DNA of 16,619 nt, taken from assembly GCA_024695545.1 (NCBI GenBank), contig JAILHZ010000179.1, forward strand, positions 1 to 16,619, read 5' to 3'. Source of the stretch: Clostridiales bacterium. GTDB lineage: Bacteria; Bacillota_A; Clostridia; Saccharofermentanales; Saccharofermentanaceae. How positions within the stretch are numbered: the first letter of the stretch is position 1; every line of letters starts with the position of its first letter. Below, one piece after another: positions 1 through 6,881 of the stretch. The notes below the pieces were generated by a model. That model saw nothing but the letters and a program-made list of their open reading frames with translations, was not told the DNA's origin and made no database searches. A program made the translations under genes and the position numbers.

Positions 1-1120
1 GATTCGATGTGCTGATGTTCGACCAGGTTTCGCCATCAGAACTTCTCTGCCACTGATAGGAAGTCGCATTATCTGCTACTACTGTAACTCTCCACGACGC
101 TCCGACCGGTCCCGTAATACTTTGCGGCTGTTCTTTGATCTTCAGTTCCTGTGCCGGCTCGGCCACAGTTACAGAAGCTTCTCTAGTATATTCAGTAAAA
201 GCACTGTTTTTCACCATACATCTGTATACAAATCCGGCGGTGGTCTTATTGACCTTGATCGTCATCGTGTCCGTCTTCGCTTTTGTATAGTTCGAATTTG
301 TGGAACCGATATTGGACCAGTTATCTCCATTATCTGAACTTCTCTGCCACTGATAGGATGTCGCATTCTCTGCAACGACACTCATGGTCTTTTCTTCACC
401 GGACGGTGCAGAAATATCCTTAGGTCCAGTCTTTATGGTTACAGGAAGAATAACACTTACTGTAGCTACTTCTGAATTTACAGTATTCTCGCTGTTCTTA
501 ACTACACATCTGTACACAAAACCAGCCGTAGTCTTATTGATCTTGATCGTCAGCGTGTCCGTCTTCGCATTGCTGTAGTTAACATTTGAAGAGCCGATAT
601 TGGACCAGGTCTCTCCATTATCCGAACTTCTCTGCCACTGGTAAGAAGAGGCATTCGCGGCAGACACATGCATGACCTGCTCTTCTCCGGAGATTCCGGT
701 AATACTGCCGGGCTGGGCTGTGATCTGCAGCCCCTGAATAAGCGTGATGGAAGCGATCTCCGTGGATACGGATCCGACGCTGTTCTTTACCACGCACTTA
801 TAAACAAATCCGGCCGTGGTCTTATTGACCTTGACCGTCATCGTATCTGTCTTCGCATTCGTATAGTTTGAATTCGTGGAACCGATATTTGACCAGTTCT
901 GTCCATTATCTGAACTTCTCTGCCACTGATACGAGGTCGCATTCTCTGCAACGACGTTCAGCATCCACTGGTCACCGGCAAATGCCGTAATGCTTTCCGG
1001 CTGAGTTAAGATCTTAACCGGATCTTCACTTCCCGCGAATACCATCGTCGGGACCATAGATACTATCAGGAATACTGATAGCAATACGGATAACACTTTA
1101 AGTGATGACTTGCTCTTCAT
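1..1120 (-). CDS. Secreted Ig-like repeat protein, C-terminus cut by window edge
   Basis: An open frame runs from ATG at 1120-1118 to the left edge without a stop, giving 373 visible codons. The N-terminus is a Sec signal peptide: a K-rich start, a hydrophobic core at about residues 7-23 and a probable cleavage after VFA at residue 29. Four Ig-like domains follow, each carrying the YQWQRSSD strand motif and a late Y(R/K)C motif (the last domain is incomplete). The start is fixed by AGGAGG at 1129-1134, eight bases from the ATG. Domains 1 and 3 are close to 90% identical in DNA over roughly 95 bp around the QWQRS motif, a sign of recent duplication or gene conversion. By analogy with the two paralogues to its right, InlB-type repeats may follow outside the window. 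Likely a surface or secreted adhesin-like protein; no ligand can be read from the sequence. The coding call is secure, the function is not. Confidence 0.9.
   Translation of the reverse strand, partial: MKSKSSLKVLSVLLSVFLIVSMVPTMVFAGSEDPVKILTQPESITAFAGDQWMLNVVAENATSYQWQRSSDNGQNWSNIGSTNSNYTNAKTDTMTVKVNKTTAGFVYKCVVKNSVGSVSTEIASITLIQGLQITAQPGSITGISGEEQVMHVSAANASSYQWQRSSDNGETWSNIGSSNVNYSNAKTDTLTIKINKTTAGFVYRCVVKNSENTVNSEVATVSVILPVTIKTGPKDISAPSGEEKTMSVVAENATSYQWQRSSDNGDNWSNIGSTNSNYTKAKTDTMTIKVNKTTAGFVYRCMVKNSAFTEYTREASVTVAEPAQELKIKEQPQSITGPVGASWRVTVVADNATSYQWQRSSDGETWSNISTSN
2..1021 (-). repeat. Ig-like domain array in the left-edge gene
   Basis: Four direct repeats seen in DNA as recurring TTCTCTGCCACTG blocks (top strand) beginning near 43, 340, 628 and 916, with spacings of 297, 288 and 288 bp. 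They encode Ig-like domains of about 96-99 residues with a conserved Trp in QWQR and a single conserved Cys in YRC/YKC. Confidence 0.85.
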
Positions 1121-1201
1121 AACTGTCTCCTCCTGAGCTGCCCTTTTTTCCACATCTATTATTTCACTTATAAAAACCAATTACACTAGTTAATTGATTT
1201 T

Positions 1202-1223
1202 AATTTATGAACAAATTGTGAAC
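1202..1223 (-). promoter_or_regulatory. Possible regulatory direct repeat upstream of the left-edge gene
   Basis: In the AT-rich leader, TGAAC occurs twice on the top strand, at 1208-1212 and 1219-1223, so the two copies start exactly 11 bp apart, one helical turn, on the same face of the DNA. The first copy sits inside a small inverted repeat (AATTT..AAATT). Such spacing is typical of tandem sites for some two-component response regulators, but a pentamer pair can arise by chance. I found no convincing -35/-10 pair in 1135-1260. Confidence 0.2.
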
Positions 1224-1255
1224 GAGCCTGTCTTCTGCACTTTCCTAACCGAACA

Positions 1256-1294
1256 TAGAAATACCCCCAAGCAGTTTCGATCCTGCTTGGGGGC
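1256..1294 (-). terminator. Rho-independent terminator after the 699-residue protein gene
   Basis: A perfect 11-bp stem (CCCCCAAGCAG at 1264-1274 paired with CTGCTTGGGGG at 1283-1293) with an 8-nt loop lies about 80 bases past the stop codon at 1373. On the minus strand the stem is followed by a T-rich run (TATTTCTATG), weaker than an ideal U-tract but adequate given the G/C-rich stem. Confidence 0.8.
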
Positions 1295-1372
1295 AACTTT
1301 ACTGTCTGTCAGAAGTAACCGCTTCTGTTTTCAGAACTTATAAGCCACTAGAGTGTCTTATTGTTTATCAGG

Positions 1373-3472
1373 TTATACCGGAACGAACGGAAGAATAACC
1401 CCTTTTAACTCCCACTTTGCATAGAGAGTCACATTACCTGTAACAACATAAGTTTCCAGATCAACTTTCTTCTCTTTTGTGCCTGCGGCATCGAGATACC
1501 AGCCAACCAGTTGATATCTTTCATCTTTCTGAGCATAAGGAACATTGCTTATTACTTCGTCCGTATAGGCTGTAAACGTGTATGACTGATAACTTACATC
1601 GTCAATTACAAGTTCTCCGCCATTCGCATCAAAGGTAACATATGCACGGGATGTATCGAGTTCAACTGCGGCAACCTCAGAAGGCGTGCTGCCGGCATAG
1701 TTCTTAGCAACGCATCTGTACACAAATCCGCCGGTTGTATTGTTGATTACGATAGTTAATGTATCTGTCTTTGCGCCGCTGTAGTTAGCATTTGATTCAG
1801 AGATGTTCGACCACTTCTCACCGTCTGCACTTCTCTGCCACTGATATGCGGATGCATTGTCAGCAGATACGTTCATAATCATCTCATCGCCGCTCAGTCC
1901 GCCAACGCTCTCCGGATGTTCTGTAAATACAGGTGGCAGGATCATAGTAATAGCAGCTGACTTAGACTCAACAACATATGCACTGTTCGCTACTACACAT
2001 CTGTAAATATATCCCGAAGTTGTATTACCGATCTTGAAGCTCAGGGTATCTGTCTTTGCTCCAGTGTAGCTTGTACTGGATGTACCAATGTTCGTCCAGG
2101 TATTGCCACCATCTGCACTTCTCTGCCACTGGTAAGAAGTTGCATTGCTGGCCGTGATACTGAACGTCTTCTCATCGCCGGCTTTTCCTGTAACACTCTT
2201 CGGATTTGCAGTGATTTTAACCTGCGGAATCAGAGTAACTGAAGCAGGCTCCGAATAAACGGGTCCGTTAGTGTTCTTCGCTTCACATCTGTAAATATAT
2301 CCGGAAGTTGTATTGCCGATCGCGAAGCTCAGAGAATCTGTCTTTACACCACTATAGCTTGCATTGGACGCACCGATGTTCGACCAGGTCGCGCCCTCAT
2401 CGGAGCTTCTCTGCCACTGATACGCGGTTGCATTGGAAGCCGTAATGCTGAGCGTTACCATCTGGTCTGCAGGTCCCGAAACGCTCTTCGGCTGAGCCGT
2501 GATTTTTACAAACGGGATCAGCGTGACGGTTGCCGTATTAGTATACTCTGTAGAATAACTGTTCTTTACTTCACATCTATAAACATATCCTGCGGAAGCG
2601 TTGCTGACCGTTACAGTCAAAGATGCTTCCTTCGCACCACTGTAGCTGGCATTGGATGCACCAATGTTCGTCCATGTCTCGCCATCATCGGAGCTTCTCT
2701 GCCACTGGTAGGATGTAGCGTAAGATGCCTTAACAGTGAGCGTCTTCACATCTCCGGCTTTCCCGGAAACACTCTTCGGCTGTGCGGTAATCTCCACGGG
2801 AGACTTCAGCGTGAGTGTGGCAACTTCAGTCATTGCTGTATTGGCTCCGTTACTTACTACGCATCTGTACACATAGGATGCAGTAGTCTTACCGACAATG
2901 ATAGTCAAGTCTGCTGTCCTTGCACCGACGTAGTTTACATTCGTGGAACCGATGTTCACCCATGTCTCGCCCTCATCGGAGCTTCTCTGCCACTGATACG
3001 AGGTAACGTTAGTAGCTCTAACGTGTATTACCTTCTCTTCTTGGTCAAAACCGGTAATATTCTTCGGCTGTGCAGTGATCTCGATCGCCTGATCAAGATT
3101 GATCTTAGCCGAATTAGAATTTACGGAATCGGAGCTGTTCTTTACTACACATCTGTATAAAAAGGTCGCTGTAGTCCTGCTGACCTTAATTGTCAGGGTG
3201 TTTGTCTTTGCATTTTTGTAGTTCGAATTTGATGTGCCGATGCTTGCCCAGCTCGCGCCCTCATCGGAGCTTCTCTGCCACTGATAAGAAGTCGCGTTTG
3301 TCGCAACGACTTTCATCGTCTTTGATTCTCCGCTTTGAGCCGTGATGTCCTGCGGGTGAGTCGTGATTTGGATTGAATCCGTATTACCGGCGAAAACCAC
3401 TGCCGGCATTACAGCCAGAATTACGAATACCGAAATCAGAACCGACCACAATCTGATTGATTTTTGTCTCAT
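1373..3472 (-). CDS. Secreted protein: six Ig-like domains plus one InlB-type repeat
   Basis: The 699-residue product starts with a Sec signal peptide (cleavage expected after VFA, residue 28). Six Ig-like domains follow at about residues 34-605, then one Listeria-Bacteroides (Flg_new/InlB B-repeat type) domain at about 608-688, recognised by FDANGG, LVGWYLD and VTLYAKW. The six QWQR tryptophans are W65, W161, W257, W353, W449 and W545, exactly 96 residues apart. The only cysteines are one per Ig-like domain (C108, C204, C300, C396, C492, C587) in the YRC motif; the partner Cys of classical Ig folds is absent. The C-terminus ends a few residues after the InlB-type repeat, with no LPXTG, membrane helix or obvious wall-binding module. 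The start is supported by AGGAGG at 3478-3483, five bases from the ATG. Probably extracellular and adhesin-like; the ligand is unknown. Confidence 0.93.
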   Translation of the reverse strand: MRQKSIRLWSVLISVFVILAVMPAVVFAGNTDSIQITTHPQDITAQSGESKTMKVVATNATSYQWQRSSDEGASWASIGTSNSNYKNAKTNTLTIKVSRTTATFLYRCVVKNSSDSVNSNSAKINLDQAIEITAQPKNITGFDQEEKVIHVRATNVTSYQWQRSSDEGETWVNIGSTNVNYVGARTADLTIIVGKTTASYVYRCVVSNGANTAMTEVATLTLKSPVEITAQPKSVSGKAGDVKTLTVKASYATSYQWQRSSDDGETWTNIGASNASYSGAKEASLTVTVSNASAGYVYRCEVKNSYSTEYTNTATVTLIPFVKITAQPKSVSGPADQMVTLSITASNATAYQWQRSSDEGATWSNIGASNASYSGVKTDSLSFAIGNTTSGYIYRCEAKNTNGPVYSEPASVTLIPQVKITANPKSVTGKAGDEKTFSITASNATSYQWQRSADGGNTWTNIGTSSTSYTGAKTDTLSFKIGNTTSGYIYRCVVANSAYVVESKSAAITMILPPVFTEHPESVGGLSGDEMIMNVSADNASAYQWQRSADGEKWSNISESNANYSGAKTDTLTIVINNTTGGFVYRCVAKNYAGSTPSEVAAVELDTSRAYVTFDANGGELVIDDVSYQSYTFTAYTDEVISNVPYAQKDERYQLVGWYLDAAGTKEKKVDLETYVVTGNVTLYAKWELKGVILPFVPV
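1409..1651 (-). other. Single InlB-type (Listeria-Bacteroides) repeat domain
   Basis: Residues 608-688 of the 699-residue protein show the family pattern: FDANGG early, a GWYLD centre and a closing VTLYAKW. In other Bacillota these beta-rich modules lie outside the cell in adhesins; here it forms the C-terminal cap. Confidence 0.8.
1658..3373 (-). repeat. Six Ig-like repeats with exact 288-bp period
   Basis: The conserved TTCTCTGCCACTG block on the top strand begins at 1831, 2119, 2407, 2695, 2983 and 3271, every interval being exactly 288 bp (96 codons). Each unit encodes one Ig-like domain (QxKSVSG start, QWQRS core, YRC near the end). The single indel, one residue lost after the QWQRS motif, is in the last unit. 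Confidence 0.9.
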
Positions 3473-3501
3473 AAGTGCCTCCTAACCCATTTACCTTTAT
3501 G

Positions 3502-3522
3502 TATCCCTATTATATAGGGATA
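3502..3522 (-). promoter_or_regulatory. Probable -10 box inside an inverted repeat, upstream of the 699-residue protein gene
   Basis: The minus strand carries a perfect TATAAT at 3514-3509, 37 nt before the ATG and consistent with a leader of about 30 nt containing the AGGAGG site. It lies within a 9-bp inverted repeat (TATCCCTAT at 3502-3510, ATAGGGATA at 3514-3522, 3-nt centre). No good -35 hexamer is found at 16-18 bp (best is TATACT). A repressor or activator site overlapping the -10 is one reading; chance symmetry in AT-rich DNA is another. Confidence 0.4.
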
Positions 3523-3584
3523 ATCGAGGAAAGTATATAGGTTCCCCGAGAAACCTCTGATTTCTTTTACTGCGAGGGAAAATG

Positions 3585-3619
3585 TCAAAAGAAAAGGGGG
3601 CAGATCAACTCTGCCCCCT
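3585..3619 (-). terminator. Rho-independent terminator after the 1015-residue protein gene
   Basis: A perfect 9-bp stem (GGGGGCAGA at 3596-3604 with TCTGCCCCC at 3610-3618) and a 5-nt loop is followed on the minus strand by TTTTCTTTT. It lies about 40 bases past the stop codon at 3660 and upstream of the next gene's -10 box, so the two repeat-protein genes are separately terminated. Confidence 0.88.
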
Positions 3620-3659
3620 AAGTAAAGAACTACTTAATCCTCTGACGAACCCTCTATGT

Positions 3660-6600
3660 TTAGTTCGTTACCGGGACCCACTTTGCATAAACGGTTACAT
3701 CTTCAGTAAGAGGACGGGCGTCCAAATTTGCCGGTCGTGTACACTCCTGATCAAGATACCATCCTTCAAATGTATATCCGGATCGGTATATCGTAAAGGG
3801 ATAAGATACTCTTGAGTACTTGATGTACCCTTGATCAAAAATGTCATATTCTTCGTAATTATGTAAATACCTATATACAATAGTTCCACCATTCGCATCG
3901 AAGTATACTGTGACAATCTCCGGATCAGTCGTCACCCACTTGGCATAGAACGTGGTACTTTCATCGAGATAAACCGTCTTCGGTACAGGCTGTGTGCATT
4001 CCTGATCATAATACCAGCCGGCAAAATACACCTTGTTAGCCGGCCTGGGCGGAGTTTTCGCCCAAGTTACTGTTTCTAATCCACTGTTTCTATATGCCGA
4101 CTCAACAACAACCGGCTGCATGTTTCCACCCGGACCACTCATATAACCTCCATTACAATTCCAGGTAACAGTGATCGTTTGCGTCCAACTTGCATATAAA
4201 AATATGTATTCGTCCGCATAAATCTTTGAAGGTGCGCTTATTGTGCAATCCCAATCAAGACACCATCCGGTAAAAATGTATCCCGGTCTCACCGGAGTCG
4301 CAGGCAGGGCAGTAGAACAATAACTATTCAACTCCACATAACGGGTGTATTCAGACTGCATTTCATATTCGGGATCCCCGGATAAATAGCCGCCGTTACA
4401 CTTCCAGCATATTCTTACATAATCATCAGGGACCCAGTTGGCATAAAGAGTAACATCATCTGAAAACTCAAATGTCGTCCAGTTCACACGCTTCGTGCAC
4501 TCCATATTATAGTACCATCCTTCAAGTATATATCCATCCCTACGAAAATGCGGGGAACGAGAATATATATCTATATACTTCGTCCATGTTTCTGTAAATT
4601 TGGGTTCTGATCCGCAATAGCCGCCATTACCATCCCAAGTTATAGTGACGGGGATAGACTCCCCACCCTCAGTCCACTTCGCATAGAAATCCGTATCGAC
4701 AGTAGCAGGGTAATGGCCTGTCGTGACCTTCATAGTGCATGCCTCGTCGAAATACCAGCCATCAAAAGCATACCCTGGTCGTGACGGGTCCCAGTCTACG
4801 GCCATAGAATGACAACTATTTTTTTTCACATAGCACGTCTTCTCTGATAAGCCGGAATCGTAGTATCCACCATTGGCATGGTAGGTGATTCTCACCTGCT
4901 TTTCCCAGGCTGCAAAGAGTGTCATATGCTTCGTGGGAACAAAAGTCTCAAAATCAACCTTTGCGTATCCGCCCGTTTCGGTTACATAGTACCAGCCTTC
5001 AAAGGTATAGTATTCTCTCTCAAACACAGGAACTTCACTGATGGATTGACCGACCTCTACAGGTGTTTGATAAGTCGTCGTATCCGAATCTCCCTTAAGA
5101 TGTCCGCCGAGGCCATCCCAGGTAATTACGAAGTATCCGAAATGTCCGACTACCGAGGCGTACTCTGAAGCCAGAGTTTCTCCGACTGCATTTTTAACAA
5201 CACATCTGTACACGTATGAAGACGTTCTGTTACTGAGGACAACTCCCAGTTTTCTGGTCTTCATTCCCTGATAGTTCGCTGTGTTTGATGTACCGATGTT
5301 TTTCCATTCATAGCCATCGGGACCTTGTACTACCGATGCGCGCTGCCACTGGTAAGATACTGCATTTGTCGCCGTAACACTTAACGTCACGGTCTCTCCT
5401 ACTCTTCCGATGGCATTCTGCGGCTGTTCTGTAAATTCCAGCGGAAATTCTGCTGTAACTCTTGCCGAATCTGAGTATGCAGAAGTCTTGGCGTTTTTAA
5501 CCAGGCATCTGTAATAGTACTTAATAGTCGTACTATTGATCTTGATCAGCAGATCTGCCGTCTTCGTGTTGCCATAGTTCAAATTGTTATCGCTCAACGA
5601 TGACCAGGAAATCCCATTGGGAGATCTCTGCCACTGATAAGATGTCGCATGCTCGGCAACAACACTCATTGTCTTTACTTCTCCGGACTCTCCGGAGATG
5701 TCCTGCGGCTGCTCAGTAATCGCCACGGAATCAACAAGAGCAATCGACTTTAGTCCGGAATAGACAGAACCTACACTGTTTTTCACCCTGCATCTGTACT
5801 TGTACGATGCCGTGTTTTTGCTGACCTGAATTGTTAATTTAGTAGTTTTTGCACCGCTGTAGTTGGGATTGTCCTCACTGACATTCTGCCAGATGTTCCC
5901 ATCTGAACTTCTCTGCCATTGATAAGATGTCGCATTCGTCGCATTTACAGACATCTCCAACGCTTCACCAACGGCTGCGGTATAACTGAAATTTGCCAGT
6001 TCGGTAATTACAGGCAGCTCGAGCAGTGTAACAGTAGCTATATCTGAAGCGATGACATCTGAACCGTTTTTCACCGAACAGCGGTAGGCATATCGGGAAG
6101 TAGTCTCGTTGATCGTGACCGTCAGCGTATCTGTATTCGCGCCGGAATAGTACTGACCGTCTTCTATCGGATTACCTTCCCACATATAGATAACTTCAGA
6201 ACCGAGAGTTACCGGCGAGCCTTTAAACCACTCGTACGATGTCGCACCGGTCGCCTTAACCTTGATCGTTTTAACATCTCCCGAGGATCCGGAGATGCTT
6301 TTCGGCTGGGTCGTGATCGCCAGGGACTGGTCCAGTGTAACCGTGGCCACACTTGACTCTACTGTATACTTGCTGTTCTTGATCACACATCTATAGGAAC
6401 TTGCAGCCGTCGTTTTATTGACCGTAATAGTCAGATTGGCCGTCTTGGCATTCTTATAGTTGGGATTGGATGAACCGATGTTTGCCCAGCCCGCTTCATC
6501 GGAGCCTCTCTGCCACGAATACGATGTCGCGTTTGTCGCAACTACGCTCATGACCTTCTCTTCTCCGGCCGCTCCGGAGATGTTCTGGGGCTGCGCCGAG

Positions 6601-6707
6601 ATCTCGATGGGATCCGTGTCGCCCGCAAATACTACCGTCGGAACCATAGTCACTATCAGGAATACTGACAGCAGGACGGATAGTAGCCTGAATGATTTCT
6701 TTCTCAT
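3660..6707 (-). CDS. Secreted protein: five Ig-like domains plus six InlB-type repeats
   Basis: The 1015-residue product has a Sec signal peptide (cleavage expected after VFA, residue 28) closely matching those of the two downstream paralogues. Five Ig-like domains occupy about residues 34-125, 128-228, 231-325, 328-420 and 423-520. Six Listeria-Bacteroides/InlB-type repeats follow at about 526-602, 604-678, 686-759, 762-842, 845-925 and 931-1011, each with a WDGNGG/DANGG-like start, a GWY(Y/F/L)D centre and a closing YAKW. The second Ig-like domain is aberrant (SYEWFKGS instead of SYQWQRSS, with a longer insert). Cysteine is frequent for a secreted protein: one per Ig-like domain and thirteen in the repeat region. 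It ends seven residues after the last AKW, without LPXTG, a membrane helix or a recognisable wall-binding domain. The start is set by GGGGAGGG at 6713-6720. Probably an extracellular adhesin or matrix protein. Confidence 0.93.
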   Translation of the reverse strand: MRKKSFRLLSVLLSVFLIVTMVPTVVFAGDTDPIEISAQPQNISGAAGEEKVMSVVATNATSYSWQRGSDEAGWANIGSSNPNYKNAKTANLTITVNKTTAASSYRCVIKNSKYTVESSVATVTLDQSLAITTQPKSISGSSGDVKTIKVKATGATSYEWFKGSPVTLGSEVIYMWEGNPIEDGQYYSGANTDTLTVTINETTSRYAYRCSVKNGSDVIASDIATVTLLELPVITELANFSYTAAVGEALEMSVNATNATSYQWQRSSDGNIWQNVSEDNPNYSGAKTTKLTIQVSKNTASYKYRCRVKNSVGSVYSGLKSIALVDSVAITEQPQDISGESGEVKTMSVVAEHATSYQWQRSPNGISWSSLSDNNLNYGNTKTADLLIKINSTTIKYYYRCLVKNAKTSAYSDSARVTAEFPLEFTEQPQNAIGRVGETVTLSVTATNAVSYQWQRASVVQGPDGYEWKNIGTSNTANYQGMKTRKLGVVLSNRTSSYVYRCVVKNAVGETLASEYASVVGHFGYFVITWDGLGGHLKGDSDTTTYQTPVEVGQSISEVPVFEREYYTFEGWYYVTETGGYAKVDFETFVPTKHMTLFAAWEKQVRITYHANGGYYDSGLSEKTCYVKKNSCHSMAVDWDPSRPGYAFDGWYFDEACTMKVTTGHYPATVDTDFYAKWTEGGESIPVTITWDGNGGYCGSEPKFTETWTKYIDIYSRSPHFRRDGYILEGWYYNMECTKRVNWTTFEFSDDVTLYANWVPDDYVRICWKCNGGYLSGDPEYEMQSEYTRYVELNSYCSTALPATPVRPGYIFTGWCLDWDCTISAPSKIYADEYIFLYASWTQTITVTWNCNGGYMSGPGGNMQPVVVESAYRNSGLETVTWAKTPPRPANKVYFAGWYYDQECTQPVPKTVYLDESTTFYAKWVTTDPEIVTVYFDANGGTIVYRYLHNYEEYDIFDQGYIKYSRVSYPFTIYRSGYTFEGWYLDQECTRPANLDARPLTEDVTVYAKWVPVTN
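3675..5132 (-). repeat. Six tandem InlB-type (Listeria-Bacteroides) repeats
   Basis: Six consecutive modules of about 74-81 residues make up the C-terminal half of the 1015-residue protein. Shared landmarks are (W/F/Y)(D/H/N/K)xNGG(Y/H/T) at the start, RPGYxFxGWY in the middle and LYAxW at the end. DNA identity between units is low, so this is an old protein-level repeat rather than a recent DNA tandem repeat. Thirteen Cys are present: C625, C632, C657, C698, C737, C767, C770, C797, C816, C821, C851, C904 and C989. Confidence 0.82.
5148..6608 (-). repeat. Five diverged Ig-like repeats
   Basis: Equivalent Trp-motif positions fall near 6506, 5909, 5634 and 5339, plus a degenerate unit between the first two. 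Spacing is irregular (for example 275 and 295 bp), unlike the rigid 288-bp array in the neighbouring gene, so this array looks older or less homogenised. Confidence 0.8.
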
Positions 6708-6712
6708 AACTT

Positions 6713-6730
6713 CCCTCCCCTAAAAAAAAA
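6713..6730 (-). promoter_or_regulatory. Shine-Dalgarno site directly preceded by a T9 homopolymer
   Basis: On the minus strand nine consecutive T (6730-6722) are followed by A and then GGGGAGGG (6720-6713), seven to fourteen bases from the ATG at 6707. The G/A block is an unusually G-rich ribosome binding site. The T9 tract is long enough to slip during replication or transcription and lies in the probable 5' leader. A possible -10 (TATTAT at 6772-6767) lies upstream, without a good -35. Confidence 0.35.
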
Positions 6731-6881
6731 GATTTCTCCTGTTACCAAAACCGATAAAAACTGAAAATAATACTATGCCAAAAGCACTTCCCCGATGGCA
6801 CAAAAACCCTATAAACTTATACCTCTATTTTATGGCGCAGGAGTGGACGAGTAAATAGAAATTATTAATCTTTTTCGTTTT

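Noticed and set aside
1373..1400. LPFV near the C-terminus of the 699-residue protein as a sorting signal
   Set aside because: It does not fit LPXTG or common variants and is followed by only two residues, without the hydrophobic segment and basic tail a sortase substrate needs.
1658..3373. Regularly spaced short repeat blocks that could suggest a CRISPR-like array
   Set aside because: The period is 288 bp and the whole unit is a continuous coding frame for Ig-like domains; there are no short unique spacers and no cas genes.
6776..6800. TGCCA/TGGCA hairpin as the terminator of the polysaccharide operon
   Set aside because: The stem has only five Watson-Crick pairs plus a wobble extension, with a 15-nt loop and an interrupted T run; too weak to call.
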